Below are positions 1 to 10,658 of a stretch of 45,415 nt of DNA, piece by piece (position 1 is the stretch's first letter; the number at the start of each line of letters is the position of its first letter). This stretch comes from JADGQN01 sp035315185 (GTDB lineage: Bacteria; Desulfobacterota; Syntrophorhabdia; Syntrophorhabdales; WCHB1-27), in NCBI GenBank assembly GCA_035315185.1, contig DATFYE010000110.1:1-45415 (forward strand), read 5' to 3'. The translations under genes were made by a program, and so were the position numbers. The notes beneath the pieces are model-generated. The model ran no database searches. It saw nothing but the letters and a program-made list of their open reading frames with translations, and was not told the origin of the DNA.

Positions 1-2
1 GG

Positions 3-245
3 AACGAAGCCGGTCTTCAGAAGGAGATGAAAACGGTTGGGCAAGAGCACCCAGGCATAACAGGGGGTGCGTGTCTCTCGGAGAATGGCAGAAAGACGGC
101 GGATGAAATCATCCCTGTCCCGACTGTTTCGAAAGATGACAGATCGGTCTATGCCTCTCCCCATGATGTGGTGGAAGGTGCCGGCGGCGTCAATACGGTC
201 CTTACGGGGCATATCCTTGTGATCGGCAACAAACTGGAAAACTAA
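3..245 (+). CDS. C-terminal end of an unrecognised protein (partial)
   Basis: The frame is open from the first bases of the window to a TAA stop at 243-245, so this is probably the tail of a longer gene that begins outside. An internal ATG at 27 lies directly against AGAAGGAG, too close to be a good start. The peptide ends in a mixed hydrophobic stretch (VNTVLTGHILVIGNKLEN) with no motif I recognise. It could also be a chance open frame, because only 81 codons are visible. Confidence 0.35.
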   Translation, partial: NEAGLQKEMKTVGQEHPGITGGACLSENGRKTADEIIPVPTVSKDDRSVYASPHDVVEGAGGVNTVLTGHILVIGNKLEN

Positions 246-663
246 GGGGCGTCCCCAAAAGTACACGATAGAAGGAAAGTTCCCTTTCTGGCTGTCACCG
301 TAAGGTAGCTCCGCTTGGGTCGTCTCTCCTGCGGCTTGTGTTCAGTCGTAACATGCCTACCAAATGTCACAGATTTTGTGCTTTCCGTCATATGTCAAAG
401 CTCGTCGCTGTTGGATGTGACGGAATAGGGGTTTCTTACTTTTAAGCCATCGAAATTATTAGAGATCAAGTTTGGCAAAACCTGTGCAATCGAGTCTTTG
501 TAGTGGGCGAAGGCGTCCCAGTTATTGAGAAGCATAGGAAAAGGCCAAGAAGATGGCGACACCCTTGCGTACGAAAGTCCGGTCCCGATCCCCGTTTGCT
601 CGGGCCGAGCGCAAGAGAAGAACGCTGAAGGCTCAGTATCGTAATTGACGAGGAGGTAGGGCC
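246..663. other. 418-bp intergenic region before terC-like gene
   Basis: No convincing ORF on either strand. A short inverted repeat (CCCGA at 584-588, TCGGG at 600-604) is visible. TerC genes are often preceded by the yybP-ykoY manganese riboswitch; I looked for its conserved core here and could not see it. The 3' end carries GAGGAGGTAGGGCC, a good ribosome binding site for the next gene. Confidence 0.5.
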
Positions 664-1401
664 ATGCTGGACTGGGCAAACATCTGGAGCGCCTGCCACG
701 TGTCGTTTACCGCAGGCTTTTGGCTCGCCCTTGTGAGCGTCGTGGTCATCAATATCATTCTGTCCGGCGACAACGCGGTCGTGATCGCGCTCACAGTTCG
801 CTCGCTCACAGGGAGACAGAGGCTGCAGGGTATCATACTGGGTACGGGGCTGGCGGTGGTCCTGCGCATCGCGCTCACCTTTTTCTGCGCGCGGCTCTTG
901 GAGGTAAGCTTTCTAAAGTTCACCGGTGGATGGCTGATTGCGTGGATTGCCGTGAAGCTCTTTGTCGGCGGCACGGGGGACGAGGGTGCCCGGAAAGAGG
1001 TCCACACCCTGGGGAAGGCGGTCGTCACGATACTTATTGCTGACCTCGTCATGAGCACCGACAACGTGCTTGCTGTGGCTGGAGCCTGCAAGGGCAACAT
1101 GGCCCTGTTGCTCTTCGGCCTTGGGAGCAGCATTCCTCTTGTCGTTTTCGCAAGCGACATCCTCTCCAGGCTGATGGATAGATACCCCATTATTGTTACG
1201 CTCGGCGCTGCTGCCCTCGGTAGGGTTGCCGGCGACATGATCGGGAGCGACGCATTTATCACGAACACTTTTAAGCCAAACACCTTTACCCTGTATGTTC
1301 TACAGGGGCTCTTTACCGTGGGCGTCATCGTTATCGGGAAAGCCTGGATAAAATGGAAGCAGGCCATGCCGGGAGCGAGCCCCGAGTCGGACGGCGACTA
1401 G
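664..1401 (+). CDS. TerC family integral membrane protein (YjbE-like)
   Basis: A 245-aa polytopic membrane protein of the TerC family. The two family hallmarks are present: LSGDNAVVIAL near residue 33 and MSTDNVLAVAGAC near residue 130. These acidic Asp-Asn motifs lie in symmetric membrane helices and are thought to handle metal ions; bacterial relatives such as YjbE and Alx are linked to manganese export. About seven hydrophobic segments are visible. The length fits the short YjbE subgroup without CBS or CorC domains. The ATG at 664 follows AGGAGG with good spacing. No tellurite-resistance partners are nearby, so manganese or other cation handling is more likely than tellurite resistance; the substrate is inference. 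Confidence 0.9.
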   Translation: MLDWANIWSACHVSFTAGFWLALVSVVVINIILSGDNAVVIALTVRSLTGRQRLQGIILGTGLAVVLRIALTFFCARLLEVSFLKFTGGWLIAWIAVKLFVGGTGDEGARKEVHTLGKAVVTILIADLVMSTDNVLAVAGACKGNMALLLFGLGSSIPLVVFASDILSRLMDRYPIIVTLGAAALGRVAGDMIGSDAFITNTFKPNTFTLYVLQGLFTVGVIVIGKAWIKWKQAMPGASPESDGD

Positions 1402-1708
1402 AGCTCAGCACGTGAAAGCTCATGGCGCTACTTATAAACCAACATTTGTTACGGTAATTCACGATCAAAGCCAAAAGGCCTTATGCGCGATTGGCAGGTA
1501 AACGAGAGCGCAGCAGGACCTCTTCTTTTTACCCACTTTTCAGCCTTTGTGGATGGCATTGAATTGTGCTATTTATGGATAAGAGCACTGTCACAATGTG
1601 GATTGAGTAGAGGAAAAGAAGATGGTAATATGCGTATCGGGGTGCGGATAGCCGAGTTTTTGCCGGCTGCCTACCGATCCTTTCAAAGGCCGCACAAGGA
1701 GGTCAATA
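1402..1708. other. 307-bp intergenic region before tctC-like gene
   Basis: No gene recognised. A weak sigma-54-like stretch (TGGCATTGAATTGTGCT, about 1554-1570) has the GG and GC elements one base too far apart, so I do not call it. The region ends in AAGGAGGTCAATA, the ribosome binding site of the next gene. Confidence 0.45.
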
Positions 1709-2731
1709 ATGAGACAATTGTTGGCTATACTAGCAGCAGTCCTCGGGGTGACACTGTCTGTATCGCCAGAAATAGCTTCAGCACAGTTCTATAAAGGGAA
1801 AACAGTGCGCATCACCGTCGGCTTTTCCGCCGGGGGAGGGTACGACCTCTGGGCCCGACTGGTTGCCCGTCATATAGGCAAGCACGTGCCGGGGAACCCC
1901 ACCGTGATCGTTGAGAACATCACGGGTGCGGGCGGCATCATCCAGGCAAACCAGCTTTTCAGGAACACCAAGCCTGATGGCCTTACGATAGGCCACATAA
2001 ACGGCGGACTGATCCTGGGACAGATGATGGGCCAGCCCGGATACGACTTCGATAGCCAGAAGTTCGTCTACATCGGTGCTGCCAATAAGGTGAATGCCGT
2101 TTTCGTCTTCGGCAAGAAGGGCGGCATCACTTCCGCCGAGCAGTGGCGCACATCCTCTGTCCCGGTTAAAATCGGCGGCCTCGCCACCGGCAATGATGTC
2201 GACAATATGGACCGGATGATGCGAGATATCCTCGGGTTTCCCACCCAGATCGTTTCCGGGTATAAAGGTACGGCAGACATCCTTGTGGCAATCGACAGCG
2301 GGGAATTGGCAGGGGGCGCTCCCTCATGGGATAATGTGAAGGCAACCAGAAAAAGCGCGCTTGAGGGCGGGGATTTGTTTGTTGTACTCCAGGCCACCGC
2401 GAAGACGCTAAAGGAGATCCCCAAAGTTCCCCGAATGATCGACTATGCGAAGACGGATGAGCAGAAGAGGTTGATCGAGGTGGGTATTCATTACGCAAAT
2501 GACTATTCAAGACCTTGGGCTGTCCCTCCCGGAACACCCAAAGAGCGGGTGGAGATATTGAAGAAAGCCTTTGCCGATACCATGAAAGATAAGGAGTTCC
2601 TCGCTGAAATAGAGAAGATGCAGTTAACCCTTGAGCCAACCGGCGCAGAGGAACTCACAGCCGCGGTGATCAATTCAGCAAAGGTCGATCAGACAATCAA
2701 GGCCAAGCTGATAGGTATCCTTTTTAGGTGA
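1709..2731 (+). CDS. Tripartite tricarboxylate transporter substrate-binding protein (TctC/Bug family)
   Basis: A 340-aa periplasmic solute-binding protein of the Bug/TctC family (COG3181). A Sec signal peptide spans about residues 1-25, with a likely cleavage after ASA. The mature start (YKGKTVRITVGFSAGGGYD), the GNPTVIVENITGAGG segment and the KPDG turn are the usual ligand-pocket landmarks. Such proteins deliver organic acids to TctA/TctB membrane subunits. No intact TctA or TctB is adjacent, so it is an orphan, as is common for Bug proteins; a possible TctB remnant lies near 8.75-9.0 kb. The start has a strong AAGGAGG. The ligand cannot be read from sequence. Confidence 0.92.
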   Translation: MRQLLAILAAVLGVTLSVSPEIASAQFYKGKTVRITVGFSAGGGYDLWARLVARHIGKHVPGNPTVIVENITGAGGIIQANQLFRNTKPDGLTIGHINGGLILGQMMGQPGYDFDSQKFVYIGAANKVNAVFVFGKKGGITSAEQWRTSSVPVKIGGLATGNDVDNMDRMMRDILGFPTQIVSGYKGTADILVAIDSGELAGGAPSWDNVKATRKSALEGGDLFVVLQATAKTLKEIPKVPRMIDYAKTDEQKRLIEVGIHYANDYSRPWAVPPGTPKERVEILKKAFADTMKDKEFLAEIEKMQLTLEPTGAEELTAAVINSAKVDQTIKAKLIGILFR

Positions 2732-2855
2732 CCCAAAAAGAAAGGAAAACAGCAGGAGACATCGATCGCGCAAATATCTAAACAGGTATACGCCCAAAAA
2801 GGAAGGATCGCTTCCGGTTGAGGATTTACTGAAATAATTCGGCAGCAAGAAAAAT

Positions 2856-3548
2856 ATGAAAGAAGTCATTGTGTCGTGGAGTGGTGGGAAAGATAGCTGC
2901 CTCGCGTGCTATAAAGCATTGCAGAGTGGTTATAAAGTTTCGTATCTTGCCAACACTATTTCTAGCGAGTATAAGAGGGTTAGATTTCACGGACTGGAGG
3001 CTAGAGTCATCCAGCAACAAGCACAAGCCTTAGATATTCCTCTTTTACAAAAAGAAACTGGACCCGACAAATATGAAACAGAGTTTAAGGAAAATATTGA
3101 GGGTGTAATACCACAGGGTATATCTGGAGTAGTGTTTGGTGATATTCATTTGCAGGACTGTTTGATGTGGGCTAACAGGGTGTGTAGCGATCTGGGCATC
3201 GAAGCCATTGAACCGCTCTGGGGACTGGAACCAGAAGAAATTTTTTTAGACTTTATTGAAGCGGGGTTTGAAGCAGTAGTTGTATCCACCCAAGCAGATC
3301 TTTTGGCTGGGGAATGGATTGGTCGAAAGCTAGACAGACGCTTCCTCAAGGACATAAAACGCTTAAACAATATTGATATCTGCGGAGAAAATGGGGAATA
3401 TCATTCCTTAGTTATAGATGGGCCAATTTTTAGACAAAGAATTAATATTAAAGAAGCTCGGAACGTTTTAAGGCAAAATTATTGGTTTCTGGACGTTCGA
3501 GATTACCCGTTAATGAAAAAAAGGTCCTTAAAGACACCCCTCAGATAA
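2856..3548 (+). CDS. Dph6-like ATP-pyrophosphatase (diphthine-ammonia ligase family)
   Basis: A 230-aa adenine nucleotide alpha hydrolase of the Dph6/MJ0570 family. The PP-loop SGGKDS is at residues 9-14, and the family signature CGENGEYHS is near residue 185. Archaeal and eukaryotic Dph6 amidate diphthine on elongation factor 2, using ATP and ammonia. Bacteria lack diphthamide, so the role of bacterial members is unknown and may concern another amidation. The gene is visibly richer in A and T than its neighbours, with many AAA, ATT and TTA codons, which suggests horizontal acquisition, perhaps from a Firmicute or archaeon. No clear ribosome binding site precedes the ATG (GCAAGAAAAATATG). Its neighbours give no functional hint. 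Confidence 0.85.
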   Translation: MKEVIVSWSGGKDSCLACYKALQSGYKVSYLANTISSEYKRVRFHGLEARVIQQQAQALDIPLLQKETGPDKYETEFKENIEGVIPQGISGVVFGDIHLQDCLMWANRVCSDLGIEAIEPLWGLEPEEIFLDFIEAGFEAVVVSTQADLLAGEWIGRKLDRRFLKDIKRLNNIDICGENGEYHSLVIDGPIFRQRINIKEARNVLRQNYWFLDVRDYPLMKKRSLKTPLR

Positions 3549-3555
3549 AGTTTTA

Positions 3556-3840
3556 TCAGGGATGGTCAGTGCTGCGAACTGTACTCCCTGTGATTGTCTT
3601 GGTGATCTCTCCGCGATGCTGAAATTGAATTGTGTTTGAGTTACGAATATATCTTCCGTTCTTAAACTGGCCCTGCGTGACGGTTGTCGCAGGGCTGTGC
3701 GGCAGGTACATTGTCCCACCCGTGTGATGGGATGATTGGTGCTTGGACTTTGAGCTTCCAAACAAATTCCAGCCTCCTGCCCACAGCTGAGATGACATGA
3801 ACAGGCTGATAAGGCTCATTGCCAACACGAAGCGTTTCAT
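3556..3840 (-). CDS. Small exported protein of unknown function
   Basis: A 94-aa protein starting at the ATG at 3840, which follows AGGAGGTGCGCT; the longer in-frame extension lacks a ribosome binding site. Residues 1-21 form a Sec signal peptide (MKRFVLAMSLISLFMSSQLWA). The mature part is rich in Ser, Gly, His and Thr with no recognised domain. It ends eight bases from the stop of the convergent Dph6-like gene. A second small exported protein at 9636-9860 has an almost identical leader (AGGAGGTGCCCT). Function unknown. Confidence 0.6.
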   Translation of the reverse strand: MKRFVLAMSLISLFMSSQLWAGGWNLFGSSKSKHQSSHHTGGTMYLPHSPATTVTQGQFKNGRYIRNSNTIQFQHRGEITKTITGSTVRSTDHP

Positions 3841-3957
3841 AGCGCACCTCCTGGCTATGGAATGCATTTGTTGTGCCAAAGACTGACTTTTATGCAGAAT
3901 AGGACGAACCGTCAGAGGCGATGAACAAAGTCAACTAAACACTGACCAGACATCCAA

Positions 3958-4072
3958 CGGTACCCTTACAATTGATCAACTACCAAATAAGCCGATATGA
4001 GATGTACTTTCCCCTTACCTGCTGCTGTAATCCCATTCTCCCGCAGCGGCTGGATAGGGCTTTCTCATTTCG
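3958..4072 (+). repeat. 115-bp direct repeat, copy 1
   Basis: Begins CGGTACCCTTACAATTGATC and ends CTTTCTCATTTCG. It matches 5823-5937 base for base apart from about three substitutions (roughly 97% identity). It contains the palindrome TTGATCAA. No ORF continues through both copies, so it is not an obvious transposase end. Together the two copies flank the AbiV-like gene. Confidence 0.9.
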
Positions 4073-4180
4073 CTGCTATGGCTACAGTCTTTTGGGCCTT
4101 CTCTCCAAAAAAGTAAAGGCAGGACCATTTCTGACCCTACCTTCCGTTTTGAGAACAGGTTGGCCCAAATTCTAATCTTT

Positions 4181-4363
4181 CTAACGACTCGCGTTTGCGA
4201 GCTTTTCGTATAAAGTTCTGTGAGGGGTCAGTGCTTCTTCCTCCAACAAACGTGAGGCTTCCACCAGAATATTGCGCTTGTGCTTCACCTCCTCAACTTG
4301 TGCTTCAAGCTGCGTTATCTCTTTTCCGTACTTTTCGATCAGCCGTTGAAGATCAGTCATCAT
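4181..4363 (-). CDS. Small coiled-coil protein of unknown function
   Basis: A 60-aa protein predicted almost wholly alpha-helical. Its heptad-like middle (IEKYGKEITQLEAQVEEV) suggests a coiled coil. I place the start at the ATG at 4363, behind AGGAGATACT; a second ATG follows at 4360 with slightly better spacing. It lies directly downstream of the AbiV-like gene on the same strand, with a 45-bp gap, inside the segment bounded by the 115-bp repeats. It may be a partner or antitoxin-like companion, but this is only positional inference. Confidence 0.5.
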   Translation of the reverse strand: MMTDLQRLIEKYGKEITQLEAQVEEVKHKRNILVEASRLLEEEALTPHRTLYEKLANASR

Positions 4364-4435
4364 AGTATCTCCTGCCACTGTTTTTTCCAAATCTAAGCAG
4401 AAGCGGGCGATCTGTCAAGGAATTTCTGTAGTATG

Positions 4436-5305
4436 TCAGTCCTTCTTCCGTCCTTTCTTCAGTTTGTCCTGCACGCGCCGAAGAAGGGCCGTGTAAGTTC
4501 TTACCAGAGGTGAAACTTTCCCCCATTGCTCAAAGCCGGCCGCGAAGTCGTCTGGGGACATACCCAAGTCCAGAGCGACGGTGGTGAGCAACTCTCTTTC
4601 GCTGGCGGCGGGCTCTTGGGATAGTATCTCTTCAATGCGAGCATACAAGGCCGGAGCCGCGAATTGTGGGAACTGCTGAGCTAGTTCCTGAAATTCCCAC
4701 CGCTCAAATGCATATGAAGGGAGTGCCTTTAGAATACCTTCGGCATATGCCGCCTCTTTTTCGAAAAGCTTGAGCAGCTCACTATCTTCGTCTTCACGAG
4801 GCGGCACAAACTTTTCATCCTTCCTGTCAAAATCCACGTACAGCAGTTCTTCGCGATCCCCGGCCAACCTTTTGCCGGCTTCCTCCACCCCCCCAGCTTC
4901 ACGTGACGTTGATTCCTTTTCCTTGGGATGATTGAAGTAGTGGTCCCACCACTCTTCCCAGTCTTGGACCCCAGAGGACCCTGCTTCATATAGCTGCATG
5001 GCATTTCTAAGTTCTTCTACGGCCAGAAGCAGGATGAGATATGCGGTGCGGAGACTGCCGGCTTCCCTCAGCGTCGTGGCATCATCAATTAAGTTACTTG
5101 CATTTCCAAGGCACAGTTGGTAGCCATGCCGGAGTTGCGTTCTGTCTAACGGGGGATACTCCTTGTATGTGCTACCTATCGAATCTATCTCTTTTCCCTT
5201 GGCGGCGTCCGACTCGGCCTTTGTAACCGAAAGCCGCGCCCCGCGGGAGCGTTGAGCTGTCAGCTCTCTCTGCAACTGTTGAAGGACATCAAAGGTTCTG
5301 CCCAT
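4436..5305 (-). CDS. AbiV-family abortive infection protein (HEPN-like)
   Basis: A 289-aa cytoplasmic protein. Residues 60-130 resemble the AbiV/HEPN helical core: a 'NASNLIDDATTLREAG' helix, then AYLILLLAVEELRNA, then a WWDHYFNHPKEKE turn with His-Lys. The later LLYVDFDRKDEKFVPP segment also matches the AbiV pattern 'YVDF...P'. AbiV was found in Lactococcus as a phage abortive-infection protein that blocks phage translation; related HEPN proteins are often RNases. The C-terminal 100 residues are helical and charged and not recognised. The start follows AGGGAGGCTAT. No methylase or restriction genes adjoin it; the only companion is the 60-aa coiled-coil ORF. A defence role is inferred from the family. 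Confidence 0.65.
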   Translation of the reverse strand: MGRTFDVLQQLQRELTAQRSRGARLSVTKAESDAAKGKEIDSIGSTYKEYPPLDRTQLRHGYQLCLGNASNLIDDATTLREAGSLRTAYLILLLAVEELRNAMQLYEAGSSGVQDWEEWWDHYFNHPKEKESTSREAGGVEEAGKRLAGDREELLYVDFDRKDEKFVPPREDEDSELLKLFEKEAAYAEGILKALPSYAFERWEFQELAQQFPQFAAPALYARIEEILSQEPAASERELLTTVALDLGMSPDDFAAGFEQWGKVSPLVRTYTALLRRVQDKLKKGRKKD

Positions 5306-5533
5306 ATAGCCTCCCTGTCGTATAGGAATCTAGGGCCCATGCATCACGTGGCCCTCGTCGAATGTCTTCTTAGTACCACGGCCAGTTCCTCTGGGTCAAT
5401 CAGCCTTTGGTATAAAAAAATAGACCCTTCTGGGTTAAGCACACCGGCCACTGTATCAGACAAACTCAGGGCCTTGATATCCCCCCTTGTCCGGGCGGAG
5501 AAAGGAAGATGTGTAGGGAGCACCGACCGAAGC
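5306..5533. other. Non-coding spacer between AbiV-like gene and PAS fragment
   Basis: Nothing recognisable as a gene. It includes the upstream region of the AbiV-like gene (minus strand) and runs into the end of the orphan PAS fragment, where the reading frame has diverged from the parent kinase. Confidence 0.4.
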
Positions 5534-5821
5534 CTAGCCCTTGGCCTGATACGTTTCGATCGTGTCGAAAAAATCGGACAAGACTTCGGATAGATGGCAG
5601 CCGGATAATACTGCGATGTCCCGCACGATAGCGACGGATCTCAAATTGCCGTTACCGTCTGTGAAGAAGCTGGTGGAGACCTCACCGGGAAAGGTGGTGC
5701 CGTTCGCTCGCCTGTATGTCAACTCCCCGGTGTAACGGCCTATCCGCTCGCGTTCCCCGAGCAGGTTCGCCAGCTCAGGCTGATGCGGGGCGAACATATC
5801 ATCCCGTGACAGACCGATCAT
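5534..5821 (-). pseudogene. Orphan PAS-domain fragment duplicated from the adjacent hybrid kinase
   Basis: Positions 5616-5821 match 7659-7864 of the intact kinase gene with about nine mismatches in 206 bp. The encoded peptide (MIGLSRDDMFAPHQPELANL onward) covers the C-terminal half of that kinase's first PAS domain, then leaves the homology after 'VAIVRDI' and runs out in unrelated residues. It abuts the second 115-bp repeat exactly at 5822/5823. It has no kinase core, no ribosome binding site and no N-terminal half of the domain, so I read it as a relic of a partial duplication and not a working gene. Confidence 0.75.
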
Positions 5822-5822
5822 C

Positions 5823-5937
5823 CGGTACCCTTACAATTGATCAACTACCAAATAAGCCGATATGAGATGTACTTTCCCCTTACCTGCTGCTGTAATCCCA
5901 TTCTCCCGCAGCGGCTGGAATGGGCTTTCTTATTTCG
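5823..5937 (+). repeat. 115-bp direct repeat, copy 2
   Basis: Same sequence and orientation as 3958-4072, offset by 1865 bp. It lies between the PAS fragment and the end of the intact kinase gene, about 70 bp beyond that gene's stop. The differences from copy 1 are a two-base swap near 5920 and a C to T near 5931. Confidence 0.9.
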
Positions 5938-6007
5938 TCAAACACTACAGCTGCCAGGTGGGTTTGTTGAAGGAAGATCAGCGACATTGTCTCGATGGCC
6001 AGCGAAG

Positions 6008-8737
<2,730 letters not shown>

Positions 8738-8749
8738 GAGTGGGTCATC

Positions 8750-8995
8750 TTAAGTAATCACGGCGCACAATTCCTTCTTTTCAAAGTATAGTGCAGGTTT
8801 TCCGCGACTGCACTCAAAATAGTCGTGAAAGAGGGTGATACCTTGAGCTTGCAGAGATTTCCTAGATGTGACAACCAGATATCCGAGCGTCGGCAAGAGC
8901 AGGGCATATACAAGAACGGCAATGACGGCCAAGGCGATCCTGCGCCATTACCGCGGGATGTAATCGTGTGGCTCCTTAACCTGTTTTTGACTCAG
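8750..8995 (-). pseudogene. Possible TctB-like membrane-subunit remnant
   Basis: On the minus strand the peptide WRRIALAVIAVLVYALLLPT followed by LGYLVVTS resembles the last helices of TctB, the small membrane subunit of tripartite tricarboxylate transporters ('LLLP.LGF..AT'). It is preceded in frame by KEPHDYIPR and a TAA stop (8948-8950), and by another stop before that. After LGYLVVTS the sequence loses its hydrophobic pattern and ends at 8750. No ATG start or ribosome binding site is present; only a TTG at 8932 is available. I read it as a decayed fragment, which would fit the orphan TctC genes, but the match rests on one helix. Confidence 0.3.
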
Positions 8996-9024
8996 TCACG
9001 CCCTTGCGACACAGGTTTGCCCAA

Positions 9025-9381
9025 CTACTTACAAGGAAAAGCGCCACGCAGTGCCCGCAATACGAGGTCATAAGCGGGCCTTCCGCATTCACTTGGATGA
9101 TTGTCGAGGTACTGAGCCACTACTTTTGAAACCTGTCCAACCGTTGGATTGTCGGATGGGCACAAAGAACTTGAGATCGAGTCATAAATGCCCGCAACAA
9201 AACCCATGTAAAATTGCGCGGTCTGGAGGTCGGCCTTGGCGTCCCGCTGTTCGGCTTTCTCAAACTCCCGCATGCCCTGGACCAACTGGTTCCCATCACA
9301 GAAATACGGCAGCACTGGGGAACTTGCAATAAAGGTAAAAGTCACCAAGAAGAGAAAACTCAACAGGAAGGTTTTTACCAT
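9025..9381 (-). CDS. Exported Rap1a/Tai-family-like protein
   Basis: A 118-aa exported protein. I start it at the ATG at 9381 because it follows AAGGGGGTAAC; the six extra upstream residues lack a site. Residues 1-20 form a signal peptide (MVKTFLLSFLFLVTFTFIAS). The mature part has the Rap1a/Tai pattern: FYMGFVAGIYD, a central LCPSDNPTVGQVSKVV, YLDNHP, and a final LVLRALRGAFPC with paired cysteines. In Serratia, Rap1a and Rap2a neutralise type VI secretion amidases, but many genomes carry unrelated-context homologues. No type VI effector is visible here, so immunity is not implied. Confidence 0.65.
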   Translation of the reverse strand: MVKTFLLSFLFLVTFTFIASSPVLPYFCDGNQLVQGMREFEKAEQRDAKADLQTAQFYMGFVAGIYDSISSSLCPSDNPTVGQVSKVVAQYLDNHPSECGRPAYDLVLRALRGAFPCK

Positions 9382-9635
9382 GTTACCCCCTTGGGCCATA
9401 ACCTATTTCTTAGGCTTGACCGATTTGATCCGTAATGGCATTACTATATGAGCACAGAGCATCATAATACTTCGACCTATCCAAAGCGATCTTTACCCTT
9501 CTGGTTCCTGTGGTCGTTTTCAAGAATAAAACGCTCTTCTGTCCATTAGCACGTAATAAGCGCAATGAGGGGTTACAGTGATTGTATTTTCGGGGTAGGA
9601 TACTTGGTATGTGATGAGCTTCTTACCAGGCCCTT

Positions 9636-9860
9636 TTACTTCAGCGTTCCTAAACGAGTGAGAAGTGGCCCCTTCTTTGTCCAAGCCATCTTCGCCGTAT
9701 CGACCTCTTCCGCCGTAGCCACCGAAGAAACCGCTGCAACGAAAAAGCGCCCCGACTTCTCTGCGGCCTTAGCCCTGGTATCCGACCCCAGCGGCAGGAC
9801 AATCTGAGCAAATAATACGAGCATAGCCAGAACCATTAGTACGGATACTACTGCCTTCAT
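9636..9860 (-). CDS. Small membrane-anchored or exported protein of unknown function
   Basis: A 74-aa protein behind AGGAGGTGCCCT and an ATG. Residues 1-23 are strongly hydrophobic (MKAVVSVLMVLAMLVLFAQI), either a signal peptide or an anchor. The rest is short, mixed and without a known domain. The leader is nearly the same as that of the exported protein at 3556-3840, which suggests similar expression. An overlapping plus-strand ORF has no ribosome binding site and was rejected. Confidence 0.55.
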   Translation of the reverse strand: MKAVVSVLMVLAMLVLFAQIVLPLGSDTRAKAAEKSGRFFVAAVSSVATAEEVDTAKMAWTKKGPLLTRLGTLK

Positions 9861-9988
9861 AGGGCACCTCCTATTTCATGCTTATCAGTTATCCCCGTAC
9901 CTCTCCTTAAGCAGCATGCCAACCAGAAACTTTTTCATAGTAACTTCTCTATCCGCACACGAGCCCCTGAAGGACGACCGGAACATGT

Positions 9989-10591
9989 CTACCTTTCGCT
10001 GTCTCTACTGGCCACAGTCAGCAGTCGCTCCATCACAAGAGCGTAGCTGCCGGTATCGACGTACAAGCTGTCGCCGTTCAGCCGAAACGTTGCATTAATG
10101 ACCCAGTCATCTTGGTTGATAATAAGCGTCTGACCCACAATCCGGTAACGCTCGCTGTCCGTGTCCGTCACCGTCCTACCGTCCCAGTAGGCTGTGGTTG
10201 TGGTCACCGTCCCATCTGCATTAAACCGTCCCACCACAGACCGTATGGGCTCCGCAGGCTTCGGGGTGACGCTGACTACTTGCCAGGAAGTGTTGGCGAG
10301 GGGCCGGACATCTTGCTCAGTGACCATTTGCCGGGTGTGTGCCTCCTTCTTGTCCGCTTCGTTGCCTATAAGATAGCCGAGACCTGCACCAACGCCTGCC
10401 CCCATCAGGGTGCCCGTTGCACTTCCGCAGCCTGTCTGACCGAGCAGGGCGCCCATGCCCGCCCCGCCAAGGCCTCCAGTTTCGGGTTTGTTCATGCCGA
10501 TGCCGCTGTTGGTAGTAGAGCAGCCACTGCTCAGGACGAGTACCAAGCAGACTGTGATGGCCAGAAAAATGTTTCTCCTCCGTTCTTCCAT
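9989..10591 (-). CDS. Glycine-zipper lipoprotein with C-terminal beta-sheet domain
   Basis: A 200-aa predicted lipoprotein. The signal peptide ends at VLSSGC with Cys24 as the lipid-modified residue; the -3 position is Ser rather than the usual Leu, so the lipobox is slightly atypical. Residues 38-77 form a glycine zipper (GGLGGAGMGALLGQTGCGSA, then GAGVGAGLGYLIG), as in the 17-kDa surface antigen/SlyB group. Residues 95-190 are rich in beta strands (ANTSWQVVSV, GTVTTTTAYWDGRTV, YRIVGQTLII), like lipocalin-type domains. An outer-membrane location is likely. The start follows AAGGAGGTCATC. It is probably co-oriented with the periplasmic protein upstream at 10659-11147. Confidence 0.7.
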   Translation of the reverse strand: MEERRRNIFLAITVCLVLVLSSGCSTTNSGIGMNKPETGGLGGAGMGALLGQTGCGSATGTLMGAGVGAGLGYLIGNEADKKEAHTRQMVTEQDVRPLANTSWQVVSVTPKPAEPIRSVVGRFNADGTVTTTTAYWDGRTVTDTDSERYRIVGQTLIINQDDWVINATFRLNGDSLYVDTGSYALVMERLLTVASRDSER

Positions 10592-10658
10592 GATGACCTC
10601 CTTTTCGGCCTAGGCGCTCTCAGATATCGGTTGCCTGAGCGCCTTCAGCCGGCGTTTG

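Noticed and set aside
246..663. A yybP-ykoY manganese riboswitch ahead of the TerC-family gene
   Set aside because: The conserved core of that riboswitch could not be found by eye; only a weak small hairpin is present.
1554..1570. Sigma-54 promoter TGGCATTGAATTGTGCT
   Set aside because: The GG and GC elements are one base too far apart, and the match may be chance.
1483..1794. Open frame of 103 codons upstream of the first TctC gene
   Set aside because: It overlaps the start and signal peptide of the well-supported TctC gene, has no ribosome binding site and no recognisable protein pattern.
3972..4175. Protein-coding reading of the 115-bp repeat (MINYQISRYEMYFPL and the matching frame at 5837)
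   Set aside because: The frame is shared only because the DNA is repeated; downstream residues differ completely, and there is no ribosome binding site.
9565..9807. An 80-codon plus-strand frame opposite a small exported protein
   Set aside because: The minus-strand gene has a strong AGGAGG and a signal-like N-terminus; this one has neither.
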